From NCBI GenBank assembly GCA_029946075.1, contig JAQSDT010000773.1, positions 1 to 9,355 on the forward strand: 9,355 nt of DNA, given 5' to 3'. The notes beneath the pieces are model-generated. The model was not told the DNA's origin. It saw nothing but the letters and a program-made list of their open reading frames with translations, and did no database searches. Shown one piece after another: positions 1-5,770 of this stretch. The stretch comes from a bacterium (GTDB lineage: Bacteria > Pseudomonadota > Alphaproteobacteria > Rhizobiales > Xanthobacteraceae). How positions within the stretch are numbered: the stretch's first letter is position 1; the number at the start of each line of letters is the position of its first letter. Position numbers and translations under genes: made by a program.

Positions 1-521
1 CCGAGGCCTCGTCCAACCTCGCGCGCTACGATGGCGTGCGCTACGGCCTGCGCGTGCCGGGGCGCGACATCGTCGAGATGTATGAGAGGACCCGCGCCGA
101 AGGCTTTGGCGCCGAGGTCAAGCGCCGCATCATGATCGGCACCTATGTGCTCTCGGCCGGCTATTACGACGCCTATTATTTGCGCGCGCAAAAGGTCCGG
201 ACCCTCATCAAGAAGGACTTTGAGGATTGCTTCGCCAAAGGCGTCCACGCGATCCTGACCCCGGCCACGCCGTCGGCGGCTTTCGGTGTCGGCGAGAAGG
301 GCGGCGCCGATCCGGTCGAAATGTATCTCAACGACATCTTCACGGTGACCGTGAACATGGCGGGCCTGCCCGGCATCGCCGTGCCCGCGGGCAAGGACGC
401 GCAGGGACTGCCGCTCGGCCTGCAGCTCATCGGGCGTCCGTTCGACGAGGAGACGCTGTTCTCGCTCGGCGAAGTGGTCGAGCAGGCGGCCGGACGCTTC
501 ACGCCGCCGCGTTGGTGGTAG
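1..521 (+). CDS. gatA: GatA, glutamyl/aspartyl-tRNA amidotransferase subunit A (3' part)
   Basis: The reading frame is already open at the left edge (first full codon at 3) and ends with TAG at 519-521, leaving 172 C-terminal residues. GatA is the amidase subunit of GatCAB: it releases ammonia from glutamine, and GatB uses it to amidate Glu-tRNA(Gln) or Asp-tRNA(Asn) in the cytoplasm. The fragment opens with the family motif EASSNLARYDGVRYG and continues with ILTPATPSAAF, the NMAGLPGIAVPAG segment and LPLGLQLIGRPF, all characteristic of the C-terminal part of the amidase-signature fold. The catalytic Lys-Ser-Ser residues lie upstream, outside the window. A 97-residue gene begins 2 nt after the stop and gatB follows it, so this is a gatA-x-gatB operon; gatC is probably further upstream (inference). 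The short closing tail FTPPRWW is intact, with no sign of truncation. Identification is very secure. Confidence 0.97.
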   Translation, partial: EASSNLARYDGVRYGLRVPGRDIVEMYERTRAEGFGAEVKRRIMIGTYVLSAGYYDAYYLRAQKVRTLIKKDFEDCFAKGVHAILTPATPSAAFGVGEKGGADPVEMYLNDIFTVTVNMAGLPGIAVPAGKDAQGLPLGLQLIGRPFDEETLFSLGEVVEQAAGRFTPPRWW

Positions 522-523
522 CA

Positions 524-817
524 ATGGCCGATTTCTACGCCAGCCTGTCGGACGACACGCCGGCGCCCGGCTTCGAGCCGGCGCTGGTTGCGCTGTGGTG
601 GGCGGCGAAGGGAAATTGGGAAGGCGCGCATCAAGTCGTGCAGGTCGAGAGCGACGCCAACTCCGCCTGGGTGCACGCCTATCTGCACCGTGTCGAAGGC
701 GATCTCGGCAATGCCGGGTACTGGTATCGCCAGGCCGGCCAGCCGGTCGCAAAGGATTCGCTGGATACCGAATGGGAGCGGATCGTGTCCGCGCTGCTCG
801 GAGGGAAGAAAGCATGA
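524..817 (+). CDS. Conserved protein of unknown function inside the gatA-gatB operon
   Basis: This encodes 97 residues from ATG 524 to TGA 815-817. The start lies 2 nt past the gatA stop with only a weak GGTGG-like ribosome site, so translation is probably coupled to gatA. The stop overlaps the gatB start as ATGA (814-817). An open frame runs further upstream inside gatA, but ATG 524 is the only start that respects operon packing. The protein is acidic to neutral and probably helical, with no signal peptide or membrane segment. Its most striking parts are EPALVALWWAAKGNWEGAH (residues 18-36) and WVHAYLHRVEGDLGNAGYWY (49-68), rich in Trp, Tyr and His. From memory, small proteins with a similar HAYLHR.EGD..NA.YWYRRAG core occur as uncharacterised genes in other bacteria. 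I know no function. The position suggests co-expression with the amidotransferase, but that alone does not show a role in tRNA amidation. The helical, repeat-like character could also indicate a short TPR/Sel1-type scaffold. Confidence 0.88.
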   Translation: MADFYASLSDDTPAPGFEPALVALWWAAKGNWEGAHQVVQVESDANSAWVHAYLHRVEGDLGNAGYWYRQAGQPVAKDSLDTEWERIVSALLGGKKA

Positions 818-2295
818 ACGCTGTCACATCGGGAAAACGGATCAAGGGCCAGACCGGCGACTGGGAAGTCGTGATCGGGATGGAGGTCCATGCCCAGGTC
901 ACCTCGAACTCAAAGCTGTTCTCGGGCGCTTCGACCGCGTTCGGCGGCGAGCCGAACAGCCACGTCTCGCTGGTGGATGCGGCGATGCCGGGCATGCTGC
1001 CCGTGATCAACCAGGAATGCGTGCGGCAGGCGGTGCTGACCGGGCTCGGCCTCAACGCCCAGATCAATCTGCGCTCGGTGTTCGACCGCAAGAACTATTT
1101 CTATCCGGACTCGCCGCAGGGCTACCAGATCAGCCAGTACAAGTCGCCGGTGGTCGGCGAGGGCGAGGTCGTGGTCGAACTCGAGGGCGGCAAGACCGCC
1201 ACCATCGGCATCGAGCGGCTGCACCTGGAGCAGGACGCCGGCAAGTTGCTGCACGACCAGTCGCCGACCATGTCCTATGTCGACCTCAACCGCTGCGGCG
1301 TGGCGCTGATGGAGATCGTCTCCAAGCCCGATATCCGCGACGCCGAGCAGGCCAAGGCCTATGTGACCAAGCTGCGCTCGATCCTGCGCTATCTCGGCAC
1401 CTGCGACGGCGACATGGAGAAGGGTTCGCTGCGCGCCGACGTGAACGTGTCCGTGCGCAAGCCGGGCGGGCCGCTCGGCACCCGCTGCGAGATCAAGAAC
1501 ATGAACTCGATCACCTTCATCGGCCAGGCGATCGAGTTTGAGGCGCGGCGCCAGATCGAAATCATCGAGGAGGGCGGCGCCATCGACCAGGAAACGCGGC
1601 TCTACGACCCCAACAAGGGCGAGACGCGGTCGATGCGTTCCAAGGAAGAAGCGCACGACTATCGCTATTTCCCCGATCCCGACCTGCTGCCGCTCGAATT
1701 CAGCCAGGCCTGGGTCGACGATCTCAAGTCGCAGCTGCCGGAACTGCCGGACCTGAAGAAGGCGCGCTTCATCGAGGGATTTGGACTGTCGCCTTACGAC
1801 GCCAGCGTGCTGGTGGCCGAGCGCGAGAGCGCGGAGTTCTACGAGACCGTGCTGGCTGGCCTTGCCGACAAGGCGCGCGACGGCAAGCTCGCGGCGAACT
1901 GGGTGATCAACGAGTTGTTCGGCCGTCTCAACAAGGAAGGCCGGGATATTACGGGCTCGCCGGTCTCCGCAGGGCAGCTTGGCAGCATCGTTGACCTGAT
2001 CGGCGAGGGAACGATCTCCGGAAAGATCGCCAAAGACCTGTTCGAGATCGTCTGGACGGAGGGCGGCGACCCGCGCGCGCTGGTCGAGGCGCGCGGCATG
2101 AAGCAGGTCACCGATCTCGGCGCGATCGAAAAGGTGGTCGACGACATCATCGCCGCCAATCCGGACAAGGCCGCGCAGGTCAAGGACAAGCCGCAGTCGC
2201 TCGGCTGGTTCGTCGGCCAGGTGATGAAGTCGTCCGGCGGCAAGGCCAATCCGCAAGCGGTCAACGATCTCCTCAAGGCGAAGCTCGGCATCTGA
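814..2295 (+). CDS. gatB: GatB, aspartyl/glutamyl-tRNA amidotransferase subunit B
   Basis: This is a complete 493-residue protein, normal length for the family. ATG 814 overlaps the preceding stop and has a strong GGAGGG ribosome site at 800-805, 8 nt upstream. GatB binds the mischarged tRNA, activates the Glu/Asp side chain with ATP and transfers the ammonia made by GatA. The kinase-like N-terminal domain spans about residues 15-300, with EVVIGMEVHAQV (18-29), DAAMPGMLPVINQECV (55-70), KNYFYPDSPQGYQISQY (93-109), RLHLEQDAGKLLHD (135-148), DLNRCGVALMEIVSKPD (157-173), CDGDMEKGSLRADVNVSV (197-214) and YFPDPDLLPL (285-294). The helical GatB/YqeY domain occupies about 345-493 and ends in the glycine/alanine-rich tail KSSGGKANP...LLKAKLG (472-492), typical of the tRNA-binding C-terminus. 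No motif is missing or broken. A small hairpin follows immediately and may end the operon. Long antisense frames exist over this gene but arise from its GC-rich codon use. Confidence 0.98.
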   Translation: MNAVTSGKRIKGQTGDWEVVIGMEVHAQVTSNSKLFSGASTAFGGEPNSHVSLVDAAMPGMLPVINQECVRQAVLTGLGLNAQINLRSVFDRKNYFYPDSPQGYQISQYKSPVVGEGEVVVELEGGKTATIGIERLHLEQDAGKLLHDQSPTMSYVDLNRCGVALMEIVSKPDIRDAEQAKAYVTKLRSILRYLGTCDGDMEKGSLRADVNVSVRKPGGPLGTRCEIKNMNSITFIGQAIEFEARRQIEIIEEGGAIDQETRLYDPNKGETRSMRSKEEAHDYRYFPDPDLLPLEFSQAWVDDLKSQLPELPDLKKARFIEGFGLSPYDASVLVAERESAEFYETVLAGLADKARDGKLAANWVINELFGRLNKEGRDITGSPVSAGQLGSIVDLIGEGTISGKIAKDLFEIVWTEGGDPRALVEARGMKQVTDLGAIEKVVDDIIAANPDKAAQVKDKPQSLGWFVGQVMKSSGGKANPQAVNDLLKAKLGI

Positions 2296-2296
2296 G

Positions 2297-2321
2297 CGTC
2301 CCGTATCGGGACGACTTTCTT
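2297..2321 (+). terminator. Probable terminator of the gatAB operon
   Basis: A perfect 7-bp stem, CGTCCCG (2297-2303) with CGGGACG (2307-2313), closes on a 3-nt TAT loop directly after the gatB stop. A loose pyrimidine-rich stretch (ACTTTCTT) follows. The stem is short and the T tract interrupted, so termination may be partial. A second, longer hairpin at 2335-2366 could reinforce it. Confidence 0.45.
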
Positions 2322-2855
2322 CGTCGCCGTCGTCACGATCGATGCGCGTGATGGTGCGTCGATCGTCCTTCGCGATCCAAATTCGTCATCGCGTGGATCA
2401 ACGGCAGTCGCGAATCGCGCGCCGCGATTCGTCCAAAAATTCGTTTTTGGCGAGCGCCGGCGAGCGGCTAACGCTGTGTCCATGAAAATTTATTTGTTGC
2501 CAAAGTTTGCGACTCAGAGTCCGCGCAGGCGACTTTTTCATGGCAACACTGAGTCCCGTACGCATCGAACGCGCATCCATCCGTATTGGCGTGAATCGAG
2601 AAAACACCTTCAGCGCTAGCGATTCCCGCAATATTGACAAATGCCGATGCCGGTCGTTGCTGCACTTTTTGCATCGGCGCGCCTGCTTGTCGTTGTGCCA
2701 TCGAAGGAAGTGCTTCGCGTGCTCTCCCGTCGCTGCGTCAACACTTCCTTAAGCGGGACACTGTTTTTTTGAATGTGTTGGTGTATTCGGGATGTAGTGC
2801 ATTTCGATTCCCGAGTGCACGCAGCGACTAAGTCATCTCTTAATCGGAGGGCAAC
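2322..2855. other. Gene-free, hairpin-rich spacer between gatB and the lysine-rich ORF
   Basis: I see no credible protein here; the open frames on both strands lack ribosome sites and family-like sequence. The stretch contains several clear inverted repeats. At 2335-2347/2354-2366 there is a 13-bp stem (two G-T pairs) with a GTGATG loop. At 2411-2419/2423-2431 there is a perfect 9-bp stem, CGAATCGCG with CGCGATTCG. At 2433-2439/2444-2450 CCAAAAA pairs with TTTTTGG around a TTCG tetraloop, one base after the previous hairpin. At 2480-2548 two arms compete for one partner (see findings). At 2643-2650/2671-2678 GCCGATGC pairs with GCATCGGC. A weak sigma70-like candidate for the downstream small gene is TTGAAT (2769-2774), a 17-nt spacer and ATGTAG (2792-2797). 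The segment could hold an untranslated regulatory RNA or a structured leader; the sequence alone does not decide. Confidence 0.5.
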
Positions 2856-2948
2856 ATGGCCAAGAAAGCTAAGAAGGCGAAGAAGGCGAAGAGCGCAGTG
2901 AAGAAGACTGCGAAGAAGACCCGCAAGGTCGCCAAGAAGAAGAAGTAA
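2856..2948 (+). CDS. 30-residue lysine-rich histone H1-like protein
   Basis: A very short ORF (ATG 2856-2858, TAA 2946-2948) encodes 30 residues beginning MAKKAKKAKKAKSAVKK and ending VAKKKK. Sixteen residues are lysine, one is arginine, seven are alanine, and none is acidic or aromatic. A strong GGAGG ribosome site at 2846-2850 sits 5 nt before the ATG, which makes translation likely despite the length. The composition and AKK periodicity match the basic tails of eukaryotic histone H1 and of bacterial H1-like proteins (HctA and AlgP types), so binding and neutralising DNA or RNA in the nucleoid is the natural inference. It lacks any folded domain. The gene is alone, between a hairpin-rich spacer and another hairpin at 2966-2987. 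Low-complexity tails can be mis-predicted, but the ribosome site, clean start and stop, and synonymous AAG/AAA and GCC/GCT/GCG/GCA usage support a real gene. A role other than nucleic-acid binding cannot be excluded. Confidence 0.75.
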   Translation: MAKKAKKAKKAKSAVKKTAKKTRKVAKKKK

Positions 2949-2965
2949 CTTCGCTTCTGAAGAAT

Positions 2966-2987
2966 TGCCGGCGGCTTGATGCCGGCA
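2966..2987 (+). terminator. Hairpin after the lysine-rich ORF, possible terminator
   Basis: TGCCGGC (2966-2972) pairs perfectly with GCCGGCA (2981-2987) around an 8-nt loop, 17 nt after the stop of the small basic gene. No T run follows, so this is not a canonical intrinsic terminator. It may protect the 3' end of the mRNA or be Rho-assisted. Confidence 0.35.
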
Positions 2988-3617
2988 CGTCACTCGAGCC
3001 TAAGACGAAACTCTGAAGGCTCCGGTCGACGAAAGAGGGTGTCGGCGAGACATCAGGTCAAACGGCTGGATCGCATCTCGAAGGAGTTCGCTTCTTCAAG
3101 CCGATCCAGCAGAAGAAACAAGCTTTCTTCGTTCGGTGCGGATGTCCTTATGGAGATCCGCAATTTCACCGGGCCTCGTGTCCGGAGCGAAATCTGGTCC
3201 TGACGTGTTCGCCGACGCCCTCGTTCCCCGGGAAGCCAATGCTCCCGCGCCGCGCACCGGATGCCCGGCCCATCTCCCAAATCACCATTCCCGATCATCG
3301 CCGGCTGTTGCAGCCTCGATCGTTTCGGCCCGATCGGGCGCCAGCGCGTGAACGCGCGGCGGCGCGCGCCGCGCCACGAAGAATCACTGCCGGTCGTCGC
3401 GTGCCGGCCGTGCCGGAACATCGTCGGCTCATGCGCCGGCGTTTCCGCAATGGTTATCGTTCCGGCAAAGGGCACGGTAAACCGAATTTCACAGGTCGCG
3501 ACTTATCGCTGTGCCGCAGGCACTTCTGCGATTCGGCGACGGCAGGCGCGGTTCCCGAATTTACATCCCGTTCATCGCGAACCTTAAACTGAACTTCAAA
3601 TTTGATCGGTCATGATC
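2988..3617. other. Gene-free stretch with structured elements
   Basis: About 630 nt contain no gene I can defend. The longest frames (for example 3053-3475 on the - strand and 3239-3592 on the + strand) read as Arg/Pro/Ala-rich noise without ribosome sites. Two back-to-back hairpins are visible: GCTGGATCG (3065-3073) pairs perfectly with CGATCCAGC (3102-3110), and one base later GAAGAAA (3112-3118) pairs with TTTCTTC (3124-3130). A GC-only palindrome occupies 3359-3372. A possible sigma70-like promoter for the next gene is TTACAT (3561-3566), an 18-nt spacer and TAAACT (3585-3590); it is weak evidence. Confidence 0.4.
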
Positions 3618-3666
3618 ATCCCAACAACAGACCGGAAAACGGCGTTGGGATACGGGGAAGTTTTTT
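3618..3666 (+). promoter_or_regulatory. Leader hairpin followed by a T run, upstream of the Sel1-like gene
   Basis: ATCCCAAC (3618-3625) pairs perfectly with GTTGGGAT (3644-3651). Inside the loop, CCG (3632-3634) can pair with CGG (3640-3642) around GAAAA. A run of six T follows at 3661-3666, nine bases after the stem. The arrangement could be a leaky terminator or attenuator in the leader of the gene at 3723, or the terminator of an unseen upstream transcript. The gap between stem and T run is larger than in standard intrinsic terminators, which lowers confidence. Confidence 0.3.
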
Positions 3667-3722
3667 AGTGGACAGGGGCCGCGCTCGGGGGAGGGCGGCA
3701 ACGATAAAAAAGGGGAGAAGTC

Positions 3723-3989
3723 ATGTTTCAGGGATATTTCGATCTGGAGACGGCAACGCCGGTGGAAGCCACCGCGATCCCGGACGTGCTGTTCGAGCGT
3801 GGTCTCTACTGGGCCAGCGGCCGTTCCGGCGTGGTCAACCTCGTCGCGGCCCACAAATGGTTCAACCTTGCCGCGCTGAAGGGCCGGACCGATGCGATCT
3901 CGCTCCGCCGCGAAGTCGCCGAGATGATGTCGGATGCGGAAATTGCCACCGCCCAGCGCGAAGCCCGCGCCTGGATGACCGCGCACTAA
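3723..3989 (+). CDS. Small single-unit Sel1-like repeat protein
   Basis: This encodes 88 residues, ATG 3723 to TAA 3987-3989, with a purine-rich ribosome site (AGGGGAGAAG, 3711-3720) just before the start. Residues about 22-57 match one Sel1 (TPR-like) unit: LFERGLYWASGRSGVVNL followed by VAAHKWFNLAALKG. The tail, REVAEMMSDAEIATAQREAR (63-82), resembles the closing segment of longer alphaproteobacterial Sel1 proteins, where the last repeat is followed by a helix of the type R..VA..M....I..AQ..A..W. Family members normally carry several tandem units and act as scaffolds for protein-protein contacts. This one appears to be the terminal unit alone and lacks a signal peptide or membrane segment. 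It could be a stand-alone adaptor or the remnant of a larger gene; the good ribosome site and intact frame favour a functional small gene. No partner can be named. Confidence 0.8.
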   Translation: MFQGYFDLETATPVEATAIPDVLFERGLYWASGRSGVVNLVAAHKWFNLAALKGRTDAISLRREVAEMMSDAEIATAQREARAWMTAH

Positions 3990-4032
3990 GAAAATAGCCA
4001 GGACGCCGCCGCGATCGATGTTCCCGCCGCCT

Positions 4033-4050
4033 GCCGGCGTTTGCGCCGGC
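4033..4050 (+). terminator. Compact GC hairpin after the Sel1-like gene
   Basis: GCCGGCG (4033-4039) and CGCCGGC (4044-4050) form a perfect 7-bp stem with a TTTG tetraloop, about 45 nt past the Sel1-like stop. No T tract follows, so it is at most a non-canonical or Rho-aided terminator. It directly abuts the dispersed repeat that starts near 4054. Confidence 0.3.
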
Positions 4051-4053
4051 CGG

Positions 4054-4124
4054 CCAGAGCGCTGTCGAGCGAAGCGGATACCGGTTCGCGCAAAGAAAAC
4101 GCGTCAAAACAAGAATCCAGAGCC
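4054..4124. repeat. Degenerate copy of a dispersed intergenic repeat
   Basis: The stretch contains a core, AGCGGATACCGGTTCGCG (4073-4090), followed by GAAAACGCGTCAAAACAAGA (4095-4114), and is bounded by CAGAGC at 4055-4060 and CCAGAGC at 4117-4123. I recognise this from memory as a family scattered many times between genes in Bradyrhizobium and relatives. In fuller copies the left end reads GCGTTTTC and pairs with GAAAACGC in the right half. Here the left arm is GCGCTGTC, so the pairing is partly lost and this looks like an old copy. No coding capacity is visible. Its mobility mechanism and function are not known to me. Confidence 0.6.
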
Positions 4125-4172
4125 GGAAGATAGTTCCAGCCGAATGACGGTATATCGCGCCAGCACGGTCTG

Positions 4173-4200
4173 TTGCGCGGTACCGGTCCTTGGCTATTCT
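4173..4200 (+). promoter_or_regulatory. Candidate promoter of the TPR gene
   Basis: TTGCGC (4173-4178), a 16-nt spacer and TATTCT (4195-4200) resemble alphaproteobacterial sigma70 boxes. Transcription would begin around 4206-4208, essentially on the ATG at 4208, implying a leaderless mRNA. No ribosome site precedes that ATG, which fits. This is a prediction only. Confidence 0.35.
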
Positions 4201-4207
4201 CGCGCCG

Positions 4208-5044
4208 ATGTCGAAACGTCCAGGCTCTCCATCTTGGAAAGGTACTCCCGCGCTGGAACGAGCGATGGCCGCCTTGCGCATGAATCATGTTCAGGAAGCG
4301 GAGCGGCTGGCCGCCGGCGTGCTGCGGTCGAACCGCGGCGACATTCTCGCTGCCCAGATCCTCGGCCGTGCATTGTTGATACAGAACCGGGCCACCGAGG
4401 CGATCGCTCCGCTGGAGCGGGCGGTGCGCCATGCCGCCAGTGCAGAAGGCGAGATGCTGCTGGCCCTGGCATTGTCGGCCGTCGGTCGCGGCGAGGAGGC
4501 GTTCGAACTGTTGCGGCAGGCGACCGCGCGCCGCCCGCATTATCCACCTGCGTTTCTCGAATATGGCGGTCTGCTGGCCAGGAAAGGGCGGTTCGACAAA
4601 GCGGTCGCCGTGCTTGAGGAAGGATTGGCGCTGACGCCAGGTTCGATCGAACTGCGGATGGAATTGGGCTTCGTTCACCTCAAGCGCAACGATCGCGCCA
4701 AGGCGCGCGACATGATGGGGCAGGCGCTCGCGGCCGCCCCCGGACGGCCGGACATTCTGGCGGCGCTCGCCAGGATGATGGCGATGGATGGAGAATATGC
4801 TGCTGCGGCCGATGGCTTCCGGAATGCGCTCGGACAGCGGCCCGACGATGTCATGTCGAGGGTCAATCTCGGTGTTTGTCTGCTCGAAATGAACCAGCGC
4901 GAGGCCGGCGAAGCCAGTCTGCGCGCCGCGCTCCTGACGGCGCCGGGGTTGACGGGGATGGCCGTCACCACGCTCGCCGCGGCTTCGCATGGCCGCTTCT
5001 TCTTGCGTCCCAGCGCGGCTGCAAAGTTTCTGCGGGAGCCGTGA
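4208..5044 (+). CDS. Tetratricopeptide-repeat (TPR) protein
   Basis: This encodes 278 residues from ATG 4208 to TGA 5042-5044; a TTG six codons upstream (4190) could extend it slightly, and neither start has a clear ribosome site. The chain is built almost wholly of seven 34-residue TPR units, at about residues 15-47, 48-81, 82-115, 116-149, 150-183, 184-217 and 218-251. Each carries the usual pattern of small and large hydrophobics plus a Pro or Asp-rich turn, as in YGGLLARKGRFDKAVAVLEE (119-138) and ARMMAMDGEYAAAADGF (188-204). A short basic tail follows (HGRFFLRPSAAAKFLREP). There is no signal peptide, membrane span or catalytic domain, so a cytoplasmic protein-protein scaffold is the best description. 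It converges with a DUF6065-like gene, the stops lying 9 nt apart without an obvious terminator between them, so the two transcripts probably overlap. Partners cannot be inferred. Confidence 0.9.
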   Translation: MSKRPGSPSWKGTPALERAMAALRMNHVQEAERLAAGVLRSNRGDILAAQILGRALLIQNRATEAIAPLERAVRHAASAEGEMLLALALSAVGRGEEAFELLRQATARRPHYPPAFLEYGGLLARKGRFDKAVAVLEEGLALTPGSIELRMELGFVHLKRNDRAKARDMMGQALAAAPGRPDILAALARMMAMDGEYAAAADGFRNALGQRPDDVMSRVNLGVCLLEMNQREAGEASLRAALLTAPGLTGMAVTTLAAASHGRFFLRPSAAAKFLREP

Positions 5045-5053
5045 ATCGCAAAA

Positions 5054-5770
5054 CTACGCGCGAAACTGCCGCCGGTAGATGCCTGTTTCGCGATAGATCG
5101 CGCTCGATAAATCATGCGCGCGCTGCGTCTCTTCCGGCGTGAAGGCCGCGGTCTGAAGCGTCCAGCTTTCTCGCTTGACGGGCACGCATTGCGCGACTGG
5201 CGTACCCTTCGGCAGCACGCCGTTGAAATTGACATCGTGCCAACGTGCCGGGAAATGAATCCAGTTGTCGTAGTAGCGATCGCAGTCGACGAGGCCGGTC
5301 AGCGTCGTGAAGGGCAGGTCGAAACGGTTCGCGGGATGCGTGAACAGCAGCGAGTAGCCTTCGGGCGCCTGAATGGTCCAGAGATTGTTGAACTTGATGA
5401 TGAAGCGGTCGTCTTCGAACAGCGGTGTACCGACGGCCTGGCTGGCGTCGTGAAACGCGATCGGCGAGCGAGAGAAATTTACCGTGCCGCCGGGCGGCAG
5501 ATCGTTGTCCCAGCTGAATTCGCCGTTCTCTACCCTGACGTCGCAGATCAGCGGCAGCAGGAATCCTGCCGTCATGGCATCGATGAAGGGCGGGCACCGC
5601 TTCACGGTGTCGCCGGTCACGGCGTTGACGGGATTGTAGGCTTGCGAGGGCATCGACTTGAACCAGTCGGGGAGTCCCAGCATGGCGGGCACCGGCAGAG
5701 GCAGAATGCCTTCGAGTTCGGCCGGACAGCGAAACGTCAATGTCATCGGGTTGTCTTGTCTGGACACCAC
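5054..5770 (-). CDS. DUF6065-like protein of unknown function
   Basis: This encodes 238 residues, starting at GTG (5770-5768) and ending with TAG (5056-5054). A strong GGAGG lies 4 nt before the first of two tandem GTG codons, so initiation there is favoured over the in-frame ATG at 5746. The protein is probably cytoplasmic: there is no signal peptide and no membrane segment. Notable blocks are LPDWFKSMPSQAYN (33-46), TVKRCPPFIDAMTAGFLLPL (55-74), a segment ending FSWDND, and FHDASQAVGTPLFEDDRFIIKF, followed by a Trp/aromatic-rich part containing NRFDLPFTTLTGLVDCDRYY and WIHFPARWHDVNFNGVLPKG. From memory this matches the DUF6065 family, found in alphaproteobacteria and some phage or marine sequences; no reaction is known to me. 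The regular beta-rich, aromatic pattern suggests a beta-sandwich fold (inference). It lies downstream of tRNA-Ser on the same strand and could be partly read through from it. Confidence 0.88.
   Translation of the reverse strand: MVSRQDNPMTLTFRCPAELEGILPLPVPAMLGLPDWFKSMPSQAYNPVNAVTGDTVKRCPPFIDAMTAGFLLPLICDVRVENGEFSWDNDLPPGGTVNFSRSPIAFHDASQAVGTPLFEDDRFIIKFNNLWTIQAPEGYSLLFTHPANRFDLPFTTLTGLVDCDRYYDNWIHFPARWHDVNFNGVLPKGTPVAQCVPVKRESWTLQTAAFTPEETQRAHDLSSAIYRETGIYRRQFRA

Noticed and set aside
910..2256. 448-residue open frame antisense to gatB
   Set aside because: It is a codon-bias shadow of a well-identified gene; it is rich in His/Arg/Leu/Asp runs without domain motifs or a ribosome site.
2398..2701. 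Two - strand open frames of 77-80 residues between gatB and the lysine-rich gene
   Set aside because: They overlap strong inverted repeats, lack a ribosome site at the annotated starts and show no protein-like conservation pattern.
3359..3374. GC-only palindrome GCGGCGCGCGCCGC
   Set aside because: Low-complexity GC sequence gives such palindromes easily in high-GC DNA; no further support.
3053..3592. Overlapping open frames on both strands of the spacer before the Sel1-like gene
   Set aside because: Low-information Arg/Pro/Ala-rich translations, no ribosome sites and no recognisable family. They could be gene debris but nothing supports that.
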